A DNA stretch of 64,000 nucleotides from Fontibacillus panacisegetis (GCF_900102215.1 NZ_FNBG01000007.1:62001-126000); one strand, 5' to 3'. Numbered from the stretch's first letter, positions 25,022 through 34,496 are shown. Notes: generated by a model from the sequence alone, not told the origin. Made by a program: numbers and translations.

Positions 25022-26638
25022 ATGAGTGAGAAGAAACTGCCTACAGTAGCTTATTTCAGCATGGAGTACGGACTGCATTCCGATTTTAAAATGTATGCCG
25101 GGGGTCTTGGAATTTTGGCTGGTGACTACATTAAGGGTGCTAAAGATATTGAAGCACCTCTCGTAGCAATCGGTATTAAATGGAAACAAGGTTACACTGA
25201 TCAAAGAATCGATGGAAATGGTAAACCTTATGACACTTACCACAATTATGTTTACGATTTCCTCGAAGATACTGGTGTTAAAGTAACCGTAAAAGTTAGA
25301 AACTTAGATGTTATTTGTAAAGTATGGAAAACCGAACAATTTGGCAATGCGCCTCTTTATTTGCTTGATACAGATATTCCTGAGAACAGTGATACTTGGA
25401 TTACTGGTCAATTGTATGGATGGTTTGGTGAAGAGCGTATCGCACAAGAAATCGTTCTTGGTATCGGTGGCGTAAAAGCTATGCGTGCTCTGCAAATCCC
25501 AATTGACGTTTACCACTTTAATGAAGGACACGCAGCTCTTGCTGCAACTGAGTTGATTCGTGAGAAAATGTCTTCCCGCAAGACGTTTGAAGAAGCTTGG
25601 AATGAGACAAGAGAAGAAGTTGTGTTCACTACACATACACCTATTAAAGAAGGTAATGAGACTCATCCAATCGACAAACTTGAGTACATGTCTGCATTCA
25701 ACGGTCTGACTCGCGACCAAATGGAGCGTATCGGTGGAAATCCTTTCAATATGACAATTGCAGGTCTTCGCCTCTCCCGTATTTCTAACGGTGTTGCTGA
25801 GCTGCATGCTGATACATCCAATAAAATGTGGAAAGAAGTTGCCGGTCGTTCCGAAATTATCGGAATTACTAATGCGATCCACACACCAACTTGGGTGGAC
25901 GAAAGAATTACTAAAGCTTACAAAGAAAACGGCGATATTTGGGCTGTTCACAATGAAGTTAAAGGCGAGTTGATCGACTTCATCAAGGAACGTACTGGTA
26001 TTGAGCTTAACAAGGACAATCTGTTGATCGGGTTCTCCCGTCGCGCAGCTCCATACAAACGCAGTGACTTGATCTTCTCGAAGCCTGAAGTAATCGAGCC
26101 ATATTTGAAATCCGGTAAAATCCAAATCGTATTCTCCGGTAAAGCTCATCCACTTGATGACGTAGGTAAGAAAATCGTTAGCAACCTCGTTGACATGATG
26201 AAGAAATATCCGAAGAGTGTTGTTTTCCTTGAAAACTACGATATGACAATCGGTGCTCAGCTTACTCGTGGATCTGACATCTGGCTCAACAACCCGCGTA
26301 GACCGCTTGAAGCAAGTGGTACTTCCGGTATGAAGGCAGCTATGAACGGCGTTCTGAACTGCTCCGTACTTGATGGTTGGTGGCCAGAGGCTTGCATCGA
26401 CGGCGAAAACGGCTGGCAAATCGGTGATGGCTTCGAAACAACTGATTTCGAAGTATTGGACCGTCACGATAGCGATGCGTTGTACGATGTATTGCTTAAC
26501 AAAGTAGTGCCAACTTATTATGAGAACAATGCAAAATGGGTTCAAATGATGAGAAAGAGTATCGAAACAACTTCTGAGTTCTTTGCTACTAAACGTATGC
26601 TCGACGAGTACTACAACAAGATGTATATTAAAGCTTAG
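25022..26638 (+). CDS. alpha-glucan (glycogen/maltodextrin) phosphorylase, short form
   Basis: Enzyme of 538 residues, the short AgpA-like form of GT35-related phosphorylases, which release glucose-1-phosphate from alpha-1,4-glucans. The N-terminus VAYFSMEYGLHSDFKMYAGGLGILAGDY is diagnostic. A FNEGHAA segment and SGTSGMKAAMNG follow; Lys438 should hold pyridoxal phosphate. GAGGAGG precedes the ATG. Codon use favours highly expressed genes. Cytoplasmic. It likely handles maltodextrins imported after amylase action, and shares operator words with the amylase gene 35 kb away. Confidence 0.92.
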   Translation: MSEKKLPTVAYFSMEYGLHSDFKMYAGGLGILAGDYIKGAKDIEAPLVAIGIKWKQGYTDQRIDGNGKPYDTYHNYVYDFLEDTGVKVTVKVRNLDVICKVWKTEQFGNAPLYLLDTDIPENSDTWITGQLYGWFGEERIAQEIVLGIGGVKAMRALQIPIDVYHFNEGHAALAATELIREKMSSRKTFEEAWNETREEVVFTTHTPIKEGNETHPIDKLEYMSAFNGLTRDQMERIGGNPFNMTIAGLRLSRISNGVAELHADTSNKMWKEVAGRSEIIGITNAIHTPTWVDERITKAYKENGDIWAVHNEVKGELIDFIKERTGIELNKDNLLIGFSRRAAPYKRSDLIFSKPEVIEPYLKSGKIQIVFSGKAHPLDDVGKKIVSNLVDMMKKYPKSVVFLENYDMTIGAQLTRGSDIWLNNPRRPLEASGTSGMKAAMNGVLNCSVLDGWWPEACIDGENGWQIGDGFETTDFEVLDRHDSDALYDVLLNKVVPTYYENNAKWVQMMRKSIETTSEFFATKRMLDEYYNKMYIKA

Positions 26639-26658
26639 GAACTTGTCCATCTCATAAC

Positions 26659-26692
26659 AAAAGGCTGATTCCTCATCGGAATCAGCCTTTTT
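26659..26692 (+). terminator. intrinsic terminator of the phosphorylase gene
   Basis: A 14-bp stem AAAAGGCTGATTCC/GGAATCAGCCTTTT with a 5-base loop and T-run. Confidence 0.9.
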
Positions 26693-26735
26693 ATGCTGAA
26701 CAGCAAGTCTCTAAATTAATCATAAGGATTACAGC

Positions 26736-27872
26736 ATGAAAAGAACGATCCTTTTAACCATTCTGGCCTTTCTGTGTCTCATCCCATCCAGCTTTGCCGC
26801 TTCTACGGTCAAAAACTATGTATTGGTAGACACGAAGAGCAGCCAGGCATTTATTCCCGTCCGATTGCTGAGCGAATTTACGGATACTGTGGTTTCATTA
26901 AATGCCGCAGAGAAGAAAATTCAAATTACAAGAGGAGAAACCCTGCTTACCCTTTTCACGAATCAAGCTACTGCCTACAACAACGAAGAAAAGGTAACGC
27001 TCAAGCAAGTGCCTTTTGCTGAAAACGGAACTACATATGTCCCCTTGCAGTGGATTAGCGAATCACTCGGATTATCTGTCAAGTGGGATAAAGACGCCTC
27101 ATCCTTACATATTTCATACAATGATGACAGTGTATCCGTACCTTTCATTACGCGCGGAAGCATACAAGCAGCAGCTTCCCCTATAGTCAGTGAACGAAAA
27201 ACTTACAAAGTTGGCTCTAAATCATTTTCAGTTCAAAAGGTGACCATCTCTCTGCTGCATCCTAAAATTGAGCTTGACGTAGCTCTAGCAGGTAACACCA
27301 TCGGCAAGGTTGAGGACCTAAGCAGCATAGCCAAACGAAATAAAGCGATTGTAGCCATTAACGGTACATACTTTGATGCCTACACGAAAAATGATTTTAA
27401 AACACCGTACGGATATATTGTGAGCAAGGGTGAGATTAAAAAAGTAAATCCCACAGAAAACAGAACCATTTTTACCTATGATAAAAATTCGCTTGCTGCA
27501 CTAATATATGGGCAGGATTTTACGGAAAAGTATGAGCAAGGATCAATTGAAGGTGGGCTTCAGGCTGGGCCAAGATTGCTAGTCAATGGAAAAGTATCTC
27601 TCGATGTCAAAAACGAAGGCTTCCGTGATCCGAAAATTTTAACTGGCGGCGGAGCCCGAAGTGCCCTTGGAATTACACGAGACCATAAGCTGATCCTGCT
27701 TACAACGAGTGGAGCGACCATTCCGCAGTTGGCTGAAATTATGAAGCAGGCCGGAGCATATCAAGCCATGAATCTGGATGGCGGTGCATCTAGTGGACTT
27801 TACCATAATGGCAAATACCTAACGACACCTGGACGTAAAATCAGCAACGCGATTGTCGTGAAGTACCAGTAG
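26736..27872 (+). CDS. secreted phosphodiester glycosidase-like protein (NAGPA domain) with stalk domain
   Basis: A 378-residue exported protein. Signal peptide at 1-21. Residues 25-130 form a copper-amine-oxidase N-terminal-like stalk domain (FIPVRLLSEFTDTVV, YVPLQWISESLGLSV), common in Paenibacillus wall-associated proteins. The C-terminal 200 residues are a DUF2233/NAGPA domain with AINGTYFD, GGGARSALGI and NLDGGASSGLYHNG. NAGPA relatives cleave N-acetylglucosamine phosphodiesters; the substrate here is not known. AAGGA precedes the ATG. It is a single gene after a terminator. Confidence 0.85.
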   Translation: MKRTILLTILAFLCLIPSSFAASTVKNYVLVDTKSSQAFIPVRLLSEFTDTVVSLNAAEKKIQITRGETLLTLFTNQATAYNNEEKVTLKQVPFAENGTTYVPLQWISESLGLSVKWDKDASSLHISYNDDSVSVPFITRGSIQAAASPIVSERKTYKVGSKSFSVQKVTISLLHPKIELDVALAGNTIGKVEDLSSIAKRNKAIVAINGTYFDAYTKNDFKTPYGYIVSKGEIKKVNPTENRTIFTYDKNSLAALIYGQDFTEKYEQGSIEGGLQAGPRLLVNGKVSLDVKNEGFRDPKILTGGGARSALGITRDHKLILLTTSGATIPQLAEIMKQAGAYQAMNLDGGASSGLYHNGKYLTTPGRKISNAIVVKYQ

Positions 27873-27903
27873 TGTGTTAGTATGGGCGTTGGTTCAACTC
27901 AGG

Positions 27904-28092
27904 TTTAAAGCCTGCTAAAGTGCAGTTTTTTTCATCAAAATTCCGGATTTAGAGCAAAAGCCTGCTTAACTGCAGCAATTCTGGTGTATAACAGCTAAAA
28001 TCGCTTTTCACCGGGTTAAAGGATGCATTTTCGCATTAAAATTGTGCAGAGTCTGCTGGAAGTTGTAGAAAACTGCATTTATGCAGCAATTT
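27904..28092. repeat. four-dyad intergenic element, copy B
   Basis: Dyads B1 27904-27932, B2 27957-27981, B3 28017-28043 and B4 28068-28092, centres about 50, 61 and 50 bp apart. Cores are CCTGCTAAAGTGCAG, CCTGCTTAACTGCAG, TGCATTTTCGCA and CTGCATTTATGCAG. B3 and B4 read best in the orientation of A3/A4; B1 and B2 are too symmetrical to orient firmly. The copy fills the gap after the NAGPA gene. Confidence 0.7.
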
Positions 28093-28155
28093 CTCATGTA
28101 TGTTCAACCAAAATCCCATCAATAAACTAATATACCAAAATAATGGATTTTCTAT

Positions 28156-28161
28156 TATAAT
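28156..28161 (+). promoter_or_regulatory. candidate -10 box before the DUF559-like gene
   Basis: TATAAT, with a poor -35. Transcription from about 28168 would include the hairpin at 28178-28220 in a short leader. Confidence 0.35.
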
Positions 28162-28177
28162 AGAAGTATGAGACGAG

Positions 28178-28229
28178 GAACGTCCCGCTACATTCTTAAA
28201 TGAATGGAACCGGGGCGTTCTTTTATTTT
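28178..28229 (+). terminator. terminator/attenuator hairpin upstream of the DUF559-like gene
   Basis: Arms GAACGTCCCG (28178-28187) and CGGGGCGTTC (28211-28220) pair over 10 bp with one G-U, an inner CATTC/GAATG stem lies between them, and TTTTATTTT follows. The ribosome site GGAGGG comes immediately after. With the -10 box only about 20 bp upstream, it could end most transcripts before the gene. Confidence 0.6.
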
Positions 28230-28244
28230 GGAGGGATGTTAACA

Positions 28245-28913
28245 ATGAACTTTGAGGATTCACATGATGCATTTATCCAGTACCATTTGATGAAAAGAAC
28301 GGGGGAACGGAGAGGTCGTTTAGGACGGGGACATCGGGAGGCTGAGAAGTTGTTTTGTCAGAATGTATGGTGGCCCCTTCGTGGTAACTTCGATGGCTTA
28401 CACCCTGAATTTGAGGTGCTCGATTGGCGAGGCATGTCCTATTTTTGTGATTTTGTCTGGCTGAAACAACCCCTAAAACTGGTTATTGAAATCAAAGGAT
28501 TTGGCCCGCATGTTCGGGATATGGATCGGCAAAAATACTGCAACGAGCTTAATCGTGAAACCTTTTTATCCTCCATGGGCTATCAGGTGATTTCATTCGC
28601 TTACGACGACGTTGCGCATCGGCCGGAGATTTGTATCACGCTTCTGCGTATGGTACTTGGTCGCTTTCAATCGTCCTCTTCACCTATCAGTCTAGAAAGT
28701 TTAATAGAACGAGAGATTATCCGACTTGCATATACACTATCCCGCCCATTACGTCCCATCGATGTAAAGACTCACTTGGATATCAATCATCGTACTGCCG
28801 TTCGAACACTACAATCTCTCGCGTCAAAAGGAATCTTCTCTTCGACACCTGGTATAAAAGGCAAACATGTTGTCCGCTATGAGCTTCAGCAATGTGCGTT
28901 ACAACTGCTGTAA
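28245..28913 (+). CDS. DUF559/Vsr-like nuclease-fold protein with C-terminal winged helix
   Basis: A 222-residue protein. The middle region resembles the DUF559 (very-short-patch-repair-like) endonuclease fold: CDFVWLKQPLKLVIEIKGFG gives an Asp and Glu-x-Lys metal site, and a YQVISFAYDDV strand follows. Residues 160-222 look like a winged helix (LSRPLRPIDVKTHLDINHRTA). GGAGGG with 9-base spacing sets the ATG at 28245. Function is unknown; DNA cleavage or a DNA-binding regulator both fit. It is flanked by two copies of the four-dyad repeat. Confidence 0.7.
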   Translation: MNFEDSHDAFIQYHLMKRTGERRGRLGRGHREAEKLFCQNVWWPLRGNFDGLHPEFEVLDWRGMSYFCDFVWLKQPLKLVIEIKGFGPHVRDMDRQKYCNELNRETFLSSMGYQVISFAYDDVAHRPEICITLLRMVLGRFQSSSSPISLESLIEREIIRLAYTLSRPLRPIDVKTHLDINHRTAVRTLQSLASKGIFSSTPGIKGKHVVRYELQQCALQLL

Positions 28914-28959
28914 TGAGTAAATTGACCGTGTGCTACAAAAAATCCGGATAGCTACTCCC

Positions 28960-29146
28960 AAAAACTGCAGAAAATACATCTTTTGCTCCATTCATATCAT
29001 CGTCAATCTAAATTGCTGCAAAAGTGCATCTTTCAACTTATAAATTTTAGATTCCACACAAAATAAAGCAAAAAGCCTGCACTTTCGCAGGTTTTTTGCT
29101 TTATTCGACTATCTTTAGTTAAAAAAAATGTACTTTTGCACGTTTT
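28960..29146. repeat. four-dyad intergenic element, copy C
   Basis: Dyads C1 28960-28984, C2 29012-29034, C3 29070-29098 and C4 29121-29146, centres about 50, 61 and 51 bp apart. C1 and C2 match the plus-strand unit (C2 reads CTGCAAAAGTGCATCTTT); C3 and C4 match its complement (C3 reads CTGCACTTTCGCAGGTTTTT, nearly identical to A3). The same two-plus-two inverted order as copy A. Confidence 0.75.
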
Positions 29147-29193
29147 TGTCATTCGCCACCAAACTGGTGACTAGAGGATCAGAGTTTGGGGCA

Positions 29194-30180
29194 CTACCGC
29201 AGATCTGCCGGATATTCAACTCCGATCTGACGTCTGGCTTCTTCCATGATTTCAGCCACAACGAGGGAGCTAGCGTGCGAATTCACACTGCACTCTCTTT
29301 GTCCTGATTGCACTAACTCAATAAACTCTCTCGCTTCATAAAACATGGATTCCTGCATTTGCGGCTGTCTCAAATCCTCAATCGTCCCATCTCGATAATA
29401 GATTTTGACATCGTATGGCTGATTTATCTTGTCAATAACAAGCGTTCCGTTCTCACCTTGAATTTCAGCTGGGAGGTAGGAATCGGATATTTTGGAGTAC
29501 ATAACAATAGCGTCCATATCCTCATATCGCATGATGATACTACCCTCCCCATCAACGCCTGATGAGAGCTTAATTCCAGTCGCCTGAATTGACTCCGGTC
29601 TACCGAATAATGTTACCATCGGATACAGACAATATGTACCCAAATCCATTAGCGCACCATTTGAAAATGTAGGATTAAATGCATTCAACACAGTACCTTC
29701 AAGAAAAGCATCATAACGTGATGAGTATTGACAGTAGCTTGCAAAATACCGTCTAATTCTTCCTAATTTGTACAGATTGTTTTTGATCACACGAAAATTC
29801 GGCATAAGCGTGGATTTCATAGCTTCCATAAGCAGCACATTATTCGCTTTTGCCGCTTCGATCATTTTCTTGGTTTCGAATACATTCGAACCAATTGGCT
29901 TTTCACATAAAACATGCTTACCATGATTCATACAAATGATAGCTTGTTCCATATGAAAGGAATTCGGACTAGCGATATACACAGCGTCTACCTTGTCGCT
30001 TGACACCATTTCCTCCAAATTCGTATATACATCAACATCATGATATTTGGCAGCAAAATCCTGACCTTTCTCTTTTGTTCGAGAGTATATTGCTGTCAAA
30101 GTAAATTGCTCTGTCTCCTCCGCAGCCTGAATAAAGCGTTCCGTGATCCAATTCGTTCCGATAATTCCGAATCGTAGCAC
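29194..30180 (-). CDS. Gfo/Idh/MocA-family oxidoreductase
   Basis: NAD(P)-dependent dehydrogenase of about 328 residues. The Rossmann motif LRFGIIGTNWITERF starts the protein; YIASPNSFH and CEKPIGSN are family motifs, and a conserved GTYCLYPM segment lies in the substrate domain. Two starts compete: TTG 30204, with poor ribosome site, and GTG 30180, with GAAGGGG 11 bases upstream. It is only distantly like the oxidoreductase at 21.3 kb. Substrate unknown. Confidence 0.85.
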   Translation of the reverse strand: MLRFGIIGTNWITERFIQAAEETEQFTLTAIYSRTKEKGQDFAAKYHDVDVYTNLEEMVSSDKVDAVYIASPNSFHMEQAIICMNHGKHVLCEKPIGSNVFETKKMIEAAKANNVLLMEAMKSTLMPNFRVIKNNLYKLGRIRRYFASYCQYSSRYDAFLEGTVLNAFNPTFSNGALMDLGTYCLYPMVTLFGRPESIQATGIKLSSGVDGEGSIIMRYEDMDAIVMYSKISDSYLPAEIQGENGTLVIDKINQPYDVKIYYRDGTIEDLRQPQMQESMFYEAREFIELVQSGQRECSVNSHASSLVVAEIMEEARRQIGVEYPADLR

Positions 30181-30269
30181 TACCGACTCAACCCCTTCAC
30201 TCAATTTCTTTCTTCTCTTTATAGTATTTTCTCTTAAATGACATCATATGTCCACTTCTCAATGTAAAT

Positions 30270-30299
30270 AACCGCCCGGATGGCTTCGTCCAGGCGGTT
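30270..30299 (-). terminator. hairpin between small ORF and oxidoreductase gene
   Basis: AACCGCC and GGCGGTT arms with inner GGA/TCC pairs and a GC-rich loop. It is strong but lacks a long T-run. Confidence 0.55.
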
Positions 30300-30305
30300 C
30301 ATTCA

Positions 30306-30530
30306 CTATATCATGTTGGTACTTGTGCTATGAGTGGCTGCCTTTTCCTGTAGCATGTATTCCCTCAATTTCCGATCTGCAGTTCCACTGCTGACTGAGA
30401 TCACCTTGTCAACCAGCAGCTTGGGAAATGATTTCTTCTCATACTGTTGTTTGCTGGAATGGTGAATGATTTCATACAAAAGCCCCACTTGCCCCTTGCC
30501 TCCTTTCTGATGATGAACTAAGATGCGCAT
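30306..30530 (-). CDS. possible small protein
   Basis: An open frame of 74 codons after the CYTH gene. No ribosome site precedes its ATG, but AAAGGAGG lies 10 bases before an internal GTG (30485), which would give a 59-residue product. No family is recognised; no hydrophobic helix. It may be co-transcribed with the CYTH gene 42 bp upstream. Confidence 0.45.
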   Translation of the reverse strand: MRILVHHQKGGKGQVGLLYEIIHHSSKQQYEKKSFPKLLVDKVISVSSGTADRKLREYMLQEKAATHSTSTNMI

Positions 30531-30572
30531 GACGTTATAAAATCACATGAACAGCGTTTGCACTGTACTTCT

Positions 30573-31091
30573 CTATATATGCAGATCATGGCTATTATTA
30601 TTCCGCTGAAGCTCTCTCCACACCGTTTTATTGCTAAATTGCCTATTTGAGCTGATATCTTCACCAAACCAATAGGGAATATGAAATTCCGCAGCTTCTT
30701 GCTCCGACGTAAATTCAACCTCCAATACAATAAAATCAATTTGGTGGTATTGATCCATTTCTACCGTGATGCCCTCCCATTGCGCTGTTGTCCGCGTTTT
30801 AATCAAAGGGGTAAAATTAAAGGCACTGAATATTTGCTCATATATTTCACCCGAAATCGAGTACTCGACTTCCTCACGGACAAGTCCATTTCCGTTTTTA
30901 AAAGTATGTGTATACGTGACATCTCCGGAGAGTTTATCCACGATTTTTCTCACTCGCAATTCCTGATCCTCATCCATTGCTATGTAAGTCTGATCGATCA
31001 CTTGCTCTGATATAACCTTAAGTTGACCTTCCTTTATTAACTGTTCCGGGAATTCTTTAAGCAGAAATTTACGTTCAATTTCAAGTGACAT
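30573..31091 (-). CDS. CYTH-domain protein (triphosphatase family)
   Basis: A 172-residue CYTH protein. The N-terminal EIERKFLL motif supplies the metal- and phosphate-binding acidic and Lys residues, and LRVRKI, VLEVEF and alternating charged strands line the tunnel. Family members act on triphosphate substrates such as tripolyphosphate, thiamine triphosphate or RNA ends. The substrate here is not determined. AAGGAGG precedes the ATG. Confidence 0.87.
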   Translation of the reverse strand: MSLEIERKFLLKEFPEQLIKEGQLKVISEQVIDQTYIAMDEDQELRVRKIVDKLSGDVTYTHTFKNGNGLVREEVEYSISGEIYEQIFSAFNFTPLIKTRTTAQWEGITVEMDQYHQIDFIVLEVEFTSEQEAAEFHIPYWFGEDISSNRQFSNKTVWRELQRNNNSHDLHI

Positions 31092-31214
31092 ATCGATTAT
31101 CCTCCTTAATCTTTAAGCAAACATTCAGTAGCCTTTCAAGTGTCATTAAGTATGACCCTCTAAACTACATCTATAACATTCATTATACGAACTCGTACAC
31201 AGGGGGACAATCAC

Positions 31215-33014
31215 ATGAAAATGATTCAGAACATGAAAATCGCATCTAAAATCCGGCTACTCTCCATCAGTTTTTTTATTTTTCTAATTGTCATCGGCAC
31301 TGCGGGCATCACGCAAATTTACAGTGTGAATGCTAAATTGGAAGAGCTAAACAATTCCAGACTTATTCCAATCGTAGAGCTTGAACAAATCAAGTCCGAC
31401 ATGGAATCTACAAGATCACTGGCAAACTCATATATGGATGCAAGTGATGATACTGAACGGTCAACCATTCAAGAGGAGCTTAAAACATACCAATCTTCTA
31501 TCAAAAATGGACTATCCCCATTCAGCGACGAAGCTGAGGTGAACAACGTATTCACTCTTTTCGATACATATAGCTCTGCTCTTGAACAGTTTGTGGAACG
31601 CTTTAGTTCTGGTAAAGATAACTTGGGCGGCCAGCCTCCAGCCGAACCAGCAGCACAGGCAAATCCGACGGAAAATAAAGGTGATGATTCAGGAACCGGA
31701 GAGAATAATCCCAGTGCTCCACAAAATGGCGGTCCTACCGAAATGGCGACATTGGATCAATCTAAAAATGATCTCATCAAATCCATGGATGCCTGGATAG
31801 ACAAGCACATTCAAGCCGCTCAGCATACTTATGAGGACAGCAAAGTCGTATATAAAACTACTACGGTATCTTTTATCGTCTTATTATTGATCAGCGCCTT
31901 AGTCACAGTAGTTTTATCCATCTTTATTACGCGGACCGTAGTAAACCCTGTTGCAAAAGTAACAGCCAAGCTAAAGGAAATTTCGCAAAATAACGGTGAC
32001 CTAACAGGAAGGATCGACTACGACAGCAAGGATGAGCTGGGAGAACTGAGCAGCAGTTTCGATGCCTTCGTCGCAAAACTTCAAGCTATGATTTCGGAAA
32101 TAATTACTTCAACGGGAACGATTTATACTTCAAGCGAAATACTTAGTGAGGTTACAGGTAATACAACAGCATCCCTTCAGAGTGTGTCCACTACAATTAG
32201 CGAAATTGCAGAAGCAACCATTGAGAACGCAGCCGTTGCAGAAGAGACGACCGCCAGCCTGACCGAGATGGCCAAATTTTCAGAATCCACAGCTGTTGCA
32301 AGCAAGAGAACTGCGGATACGAGCAAAAAAGTGAAGGAAGCCGCCCAATCAGGTGCAGCCAGAATTGAAGACATTACGTCATCTATGAACGATATCGACT
32401 TTGCCGCCCAATCTGTGTCTGAGACGATCTACCAATTGAACGAATCTTCTAAGACGATAGGTGACATCAGCTCATTAATTTCCGGTATATCCGCTCAGAC
32501 TAATTTACTCGCTCTCAATGCCGCCATTGAAGCTGCTCGTGCAGGTGAAGCTGGCAGAGGTTTTTCAGTTGTCGCAGACGAAATCAGAAAGCTTGCTGAT
32601 GAGAGCAATGTGGCGGCACAGGAGATCGCTAGGATGGTGTCAGAAAATCAGAAAAAAACGATAACCGCCGTTACATCAACAAAAGAAGTTACGGACAAGA
32701 TCCTACTCGGGGTTCAAAAAAGCGCAGAGGCCAACGACAGTATTGTTCATATTCTGGATAGCATCGGGACCATCGTCACTCAAATTGATCAAATTGATTA
32801 TGATAATGAACAGCAGGCCAACAGCAGCCGGGAAATGGAACAAGCCCTGCAAAATATTGCGGAGTCAACCAACGACATCGCTAGCGGTACAGAGCAGATC
32901 AATGCCAGCATTCAGGAGCAGCTGAGTACGATGAACGAAATTGACCATACGGCGGATAGTTTATCACAAATGGCGAAGAAATTAAGAGAAATGACTGGAG
33001 GATTTAGAGTCTAG
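31215..33014 (+). CDS. methyl-accepting chemotaxis protein
   Basis: A 599-residue chemoreceptor. TM1 is at about 13-33 and TM2 at about 211-233, with an extracellular four-helix-type sensor between. A Pro/Asn/Gln/Gly-rich insert (about 138-178) interrupts the sensor, which is unusual. HAMP follows TM2, then a long helical signalling domain with hairpin tip [21 protein letters not shown] and a [15 protein letters not shown] stretch. It signals through CheA/CheW. No ligand can be named. Its last 33 bp overlap the end of the convergent DUF4097-like gene. Confidence 0.93.
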   Translation: MKMIQNMKIASKIRLLSISFFIFLIVIGTAGITQIYSVNAKLEELNNSRLIPIVELEQIKSDMESTRSLANSYMDASDDTERSTIQEELKTYQSSIKNGLSPFSDEAEVNNVFTLFDTYSSALEQFVERFSSGKDNLGGQPPAEPAAQANPTENKGDDSGTGENNPSAPQNGGPTEMATLDQSKNDLIKSMDAWIDKHIQAAQHTYEDSKVVYKTTTVSFIVLLLISALVTVVLSIFITRTVVNPVAKVTAKLKEISQNNGDLTGRIDYDSKDELGELSSSFDAFVAKLQAMISEIITSTGTIYTSSEILSEVTGNTTASLQSVSTTISEIAEATIENAAVAEETTASLTEMAKFSESTAVASKRTADTSKKVKEAAQSGAARIEDITSSMNDIDFAAQSVSETIYQLNESSKTIGDISSLISGISAQTNLLALNAAIEAARAGEAGRGFSVVADEIRKLADESNVAAQEIARMVSENQKKTITAVTSTKEVTDKILLGVQKSAEANDSIVHILDSIGTIVTQIDQIDYDNEQQANSSREMEQALQNIAESTNDIASGTEQINASIQEQLSTMNEIDHTADSLSQMAKKLREMTGGFRV

Positions 33015-33800
33015 ATAAATCTTGCGAAGATAAAATTGTCCTCCTCTTACTTCAGCACAATATGATCTTCCACCATTTTTATAAGTATAGATAGAGCCCT
33101 GCGAGGTAATTGGAAAATCACTTTTGAATTGACCGGATATTTTTTTGAATTCCAGAACAAACCCCTCATGATCAGGCATAGACACTGTAACACTTGCTCC
33201 GGTTGACACAGATTGGATTTCATTAGGCACTACAAATGAGTGGAGATTTATTCCTCTGCCGGTTGCATTGACGTGAATTTGGAAAATTTCGCCTGCTATT
33301 TCTACTTTGGATGAGGTTGAGCGCAAATTCAGCTTATAGATGACTATATCTTCTGCCGCAAAATGAGTGCCTATCGCATTTATTTCGCACTTATCATATT
33401 TACCTGATATAGTTGCATGACTGGAAGTAAGTCTGAATTTGGCCAGCCCAGCCTCCAAGTTTTGAATAAATACATGACTGCCTACACCATTCATTGAAAA
33501 GGAATGCAGCTTTTTCTTAGGAAGATATACTTCCAGAACCGTTGTATTAATATTGAAGCCAATGCGACTATATTTCCTTCTGCCATCAGCTATTCGGAGT
33601 ATTCCAGCCTGCAGGTCAACTTGAACAAGCTTCTTATCTGAGAAGCTATTGCTCGTATACTGGATGATTCGGACATCATCCGTCTCACTGGCCAAAATTC
33701 GTACTTCTCCAGTCAACCATTCCAGAGAAATCGCCGTCACAGCATCTACTATATGTTGTTCTTTTCGTAGAATCATTAAATTACTATTAAACACCATCAT
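32982..33800 (-). CDS. DUF4097-like beta-solenoid protein
   Basis: A 272-residue protein with no signal peptide. It consists of repeated short strands ([42 protein letters not shown]), as in DUF4097 proteins. Its ATG overlaps the TetR gene's stop (ATGA), so translation is coupled and TetR probably controls it. Its 3' end overlaps the chemoreceptor's by 33 bp on the other strand. Function unknown. Confidence 0.75.
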   Translation of the reverse strand: MMVFNSNLMILRKEQHIVDAVTAISLEWLTGEVRILASETDDVRIIQYTSNSFSDKKLVQVDLQAGILRIADGRRKYSRIGFNINTTVLEVYLPKKKLHSFSMNGVGSHVFIQNLEAGLAKFRLTSSHATISGKYDKCEINAIGTHFAAEDIVIYKLNLRSTSSKVEIAGEIFQIHVNATGRGINLHSFVVPNEIQSVSTGASVTVSMPDHEGFVLEFKKISGQFKSDFPITSQGSIYTYKNGGRSYCAEVRGGQFYLRKIYLDSKSSSHFS

Positions 33801-34474
33801 TCATCCACTCCTGCTCGATCATCTGTCCTGTATCCTCCAAGTTCAGCGTGACGCGAAGTAATTTTATCAATCAGTTCATCACTTACAATGTCCGCTCCTA
33901 ACAGTCTCATCATGTGCTGCAGGAATTTAAGGCGCCGCATTGTCTCACTTCTGCTTCGCTCGAACAAGACAGGATTAATCCATATGTTAACGAGCAGCAT
34001 AAATACCTCCGCACATTCGGCAGGATATTCTACCGTAAGTGAACCATCCACTTGTCCATCAATCATCAACTTGGCTATAACAGGTGCATCTTTATTTACA
34101 CCTTCCTTAATTCCAGTCATCACAAATTGCGGATTTTTGATTTGCGTGCTTAAAATATCGTCGATTGAATGTGCCTCAGGATCAGATACAACATGCTCCA
34201 AAATAAGGATCAGCTTCTCCCGAGCGCTCGCAGCTTTCGTGTTCTGAATCAACTCATTCAGCATTCTCGCTGTATATTGAAATTGCTTCTTCATCACAGC
34301 ATCCAAAATATCTTCTTTTGATTTAAAATGGTGATAAATCGCTCCCTTCGACATCCCAAGCTCAGCAATAATATCCTGAATACTTGTTTTCTCGAAGCCT
34401 TTTTCCGTGAACAGTTTAGTGGATACAGACATAATTTGTTCTAATGTCAGCTCAGGATATTTATTTCTTGCCAT
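33797..34474 (-). CDS. TetR/AcrR-family regulator
   Basis: A 225-residue repressor. The helix-turn-helix lies at about 25-47 (TSIQDIIAELGMSKGAIYHHFKSKE, split here into its two helices TSIQDIIAEL and SKGAIYHHF). The C-terminal ligand domain is variable. AGGAGGG precedes the ATG. A 17-bp dyad lies 23 bp upstream, so it likely represses itself and the coupled DUF4097-like gene. Confidence 0.9.
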   Translation of the reverse strand: MARNKYPELTLEQIMSVSTKLFTEKGFEKTSIQDIIAELGMSKGAIYHHFKSKEDILDAVMKKQFQYTARMLNELIQNTKAASAREKLILILEHVVSDPEAHSIDDILSTQIKNPQFVMTGIKEGVNKDAPVIAKLMIDGQVDGSLTVEYPAECAEVFMLLVNIWINPVLFERSRSETMRRLKFLQHMMRLLGADIVSDELIDKITSRHAELGGYRTDDRAGVDE

Positions 34475-34496
34475 AGAATAAAGCCCTCCTTTATAA

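Noticed and set aside
25304-26650. 448-codon open frame antisense to the phosphorylase gene
   Set aside because: It lies opposite a highly expressed gene with biased codons, which often leaves the reverse frame open. The product has no recognisable domain and no ribosome site.
16624-29146. Reading the spaced dyads as a CRISPR array
   Set aside because: Units are not identical, occur on both strands, only four per copy, and no cas genes are in the window.
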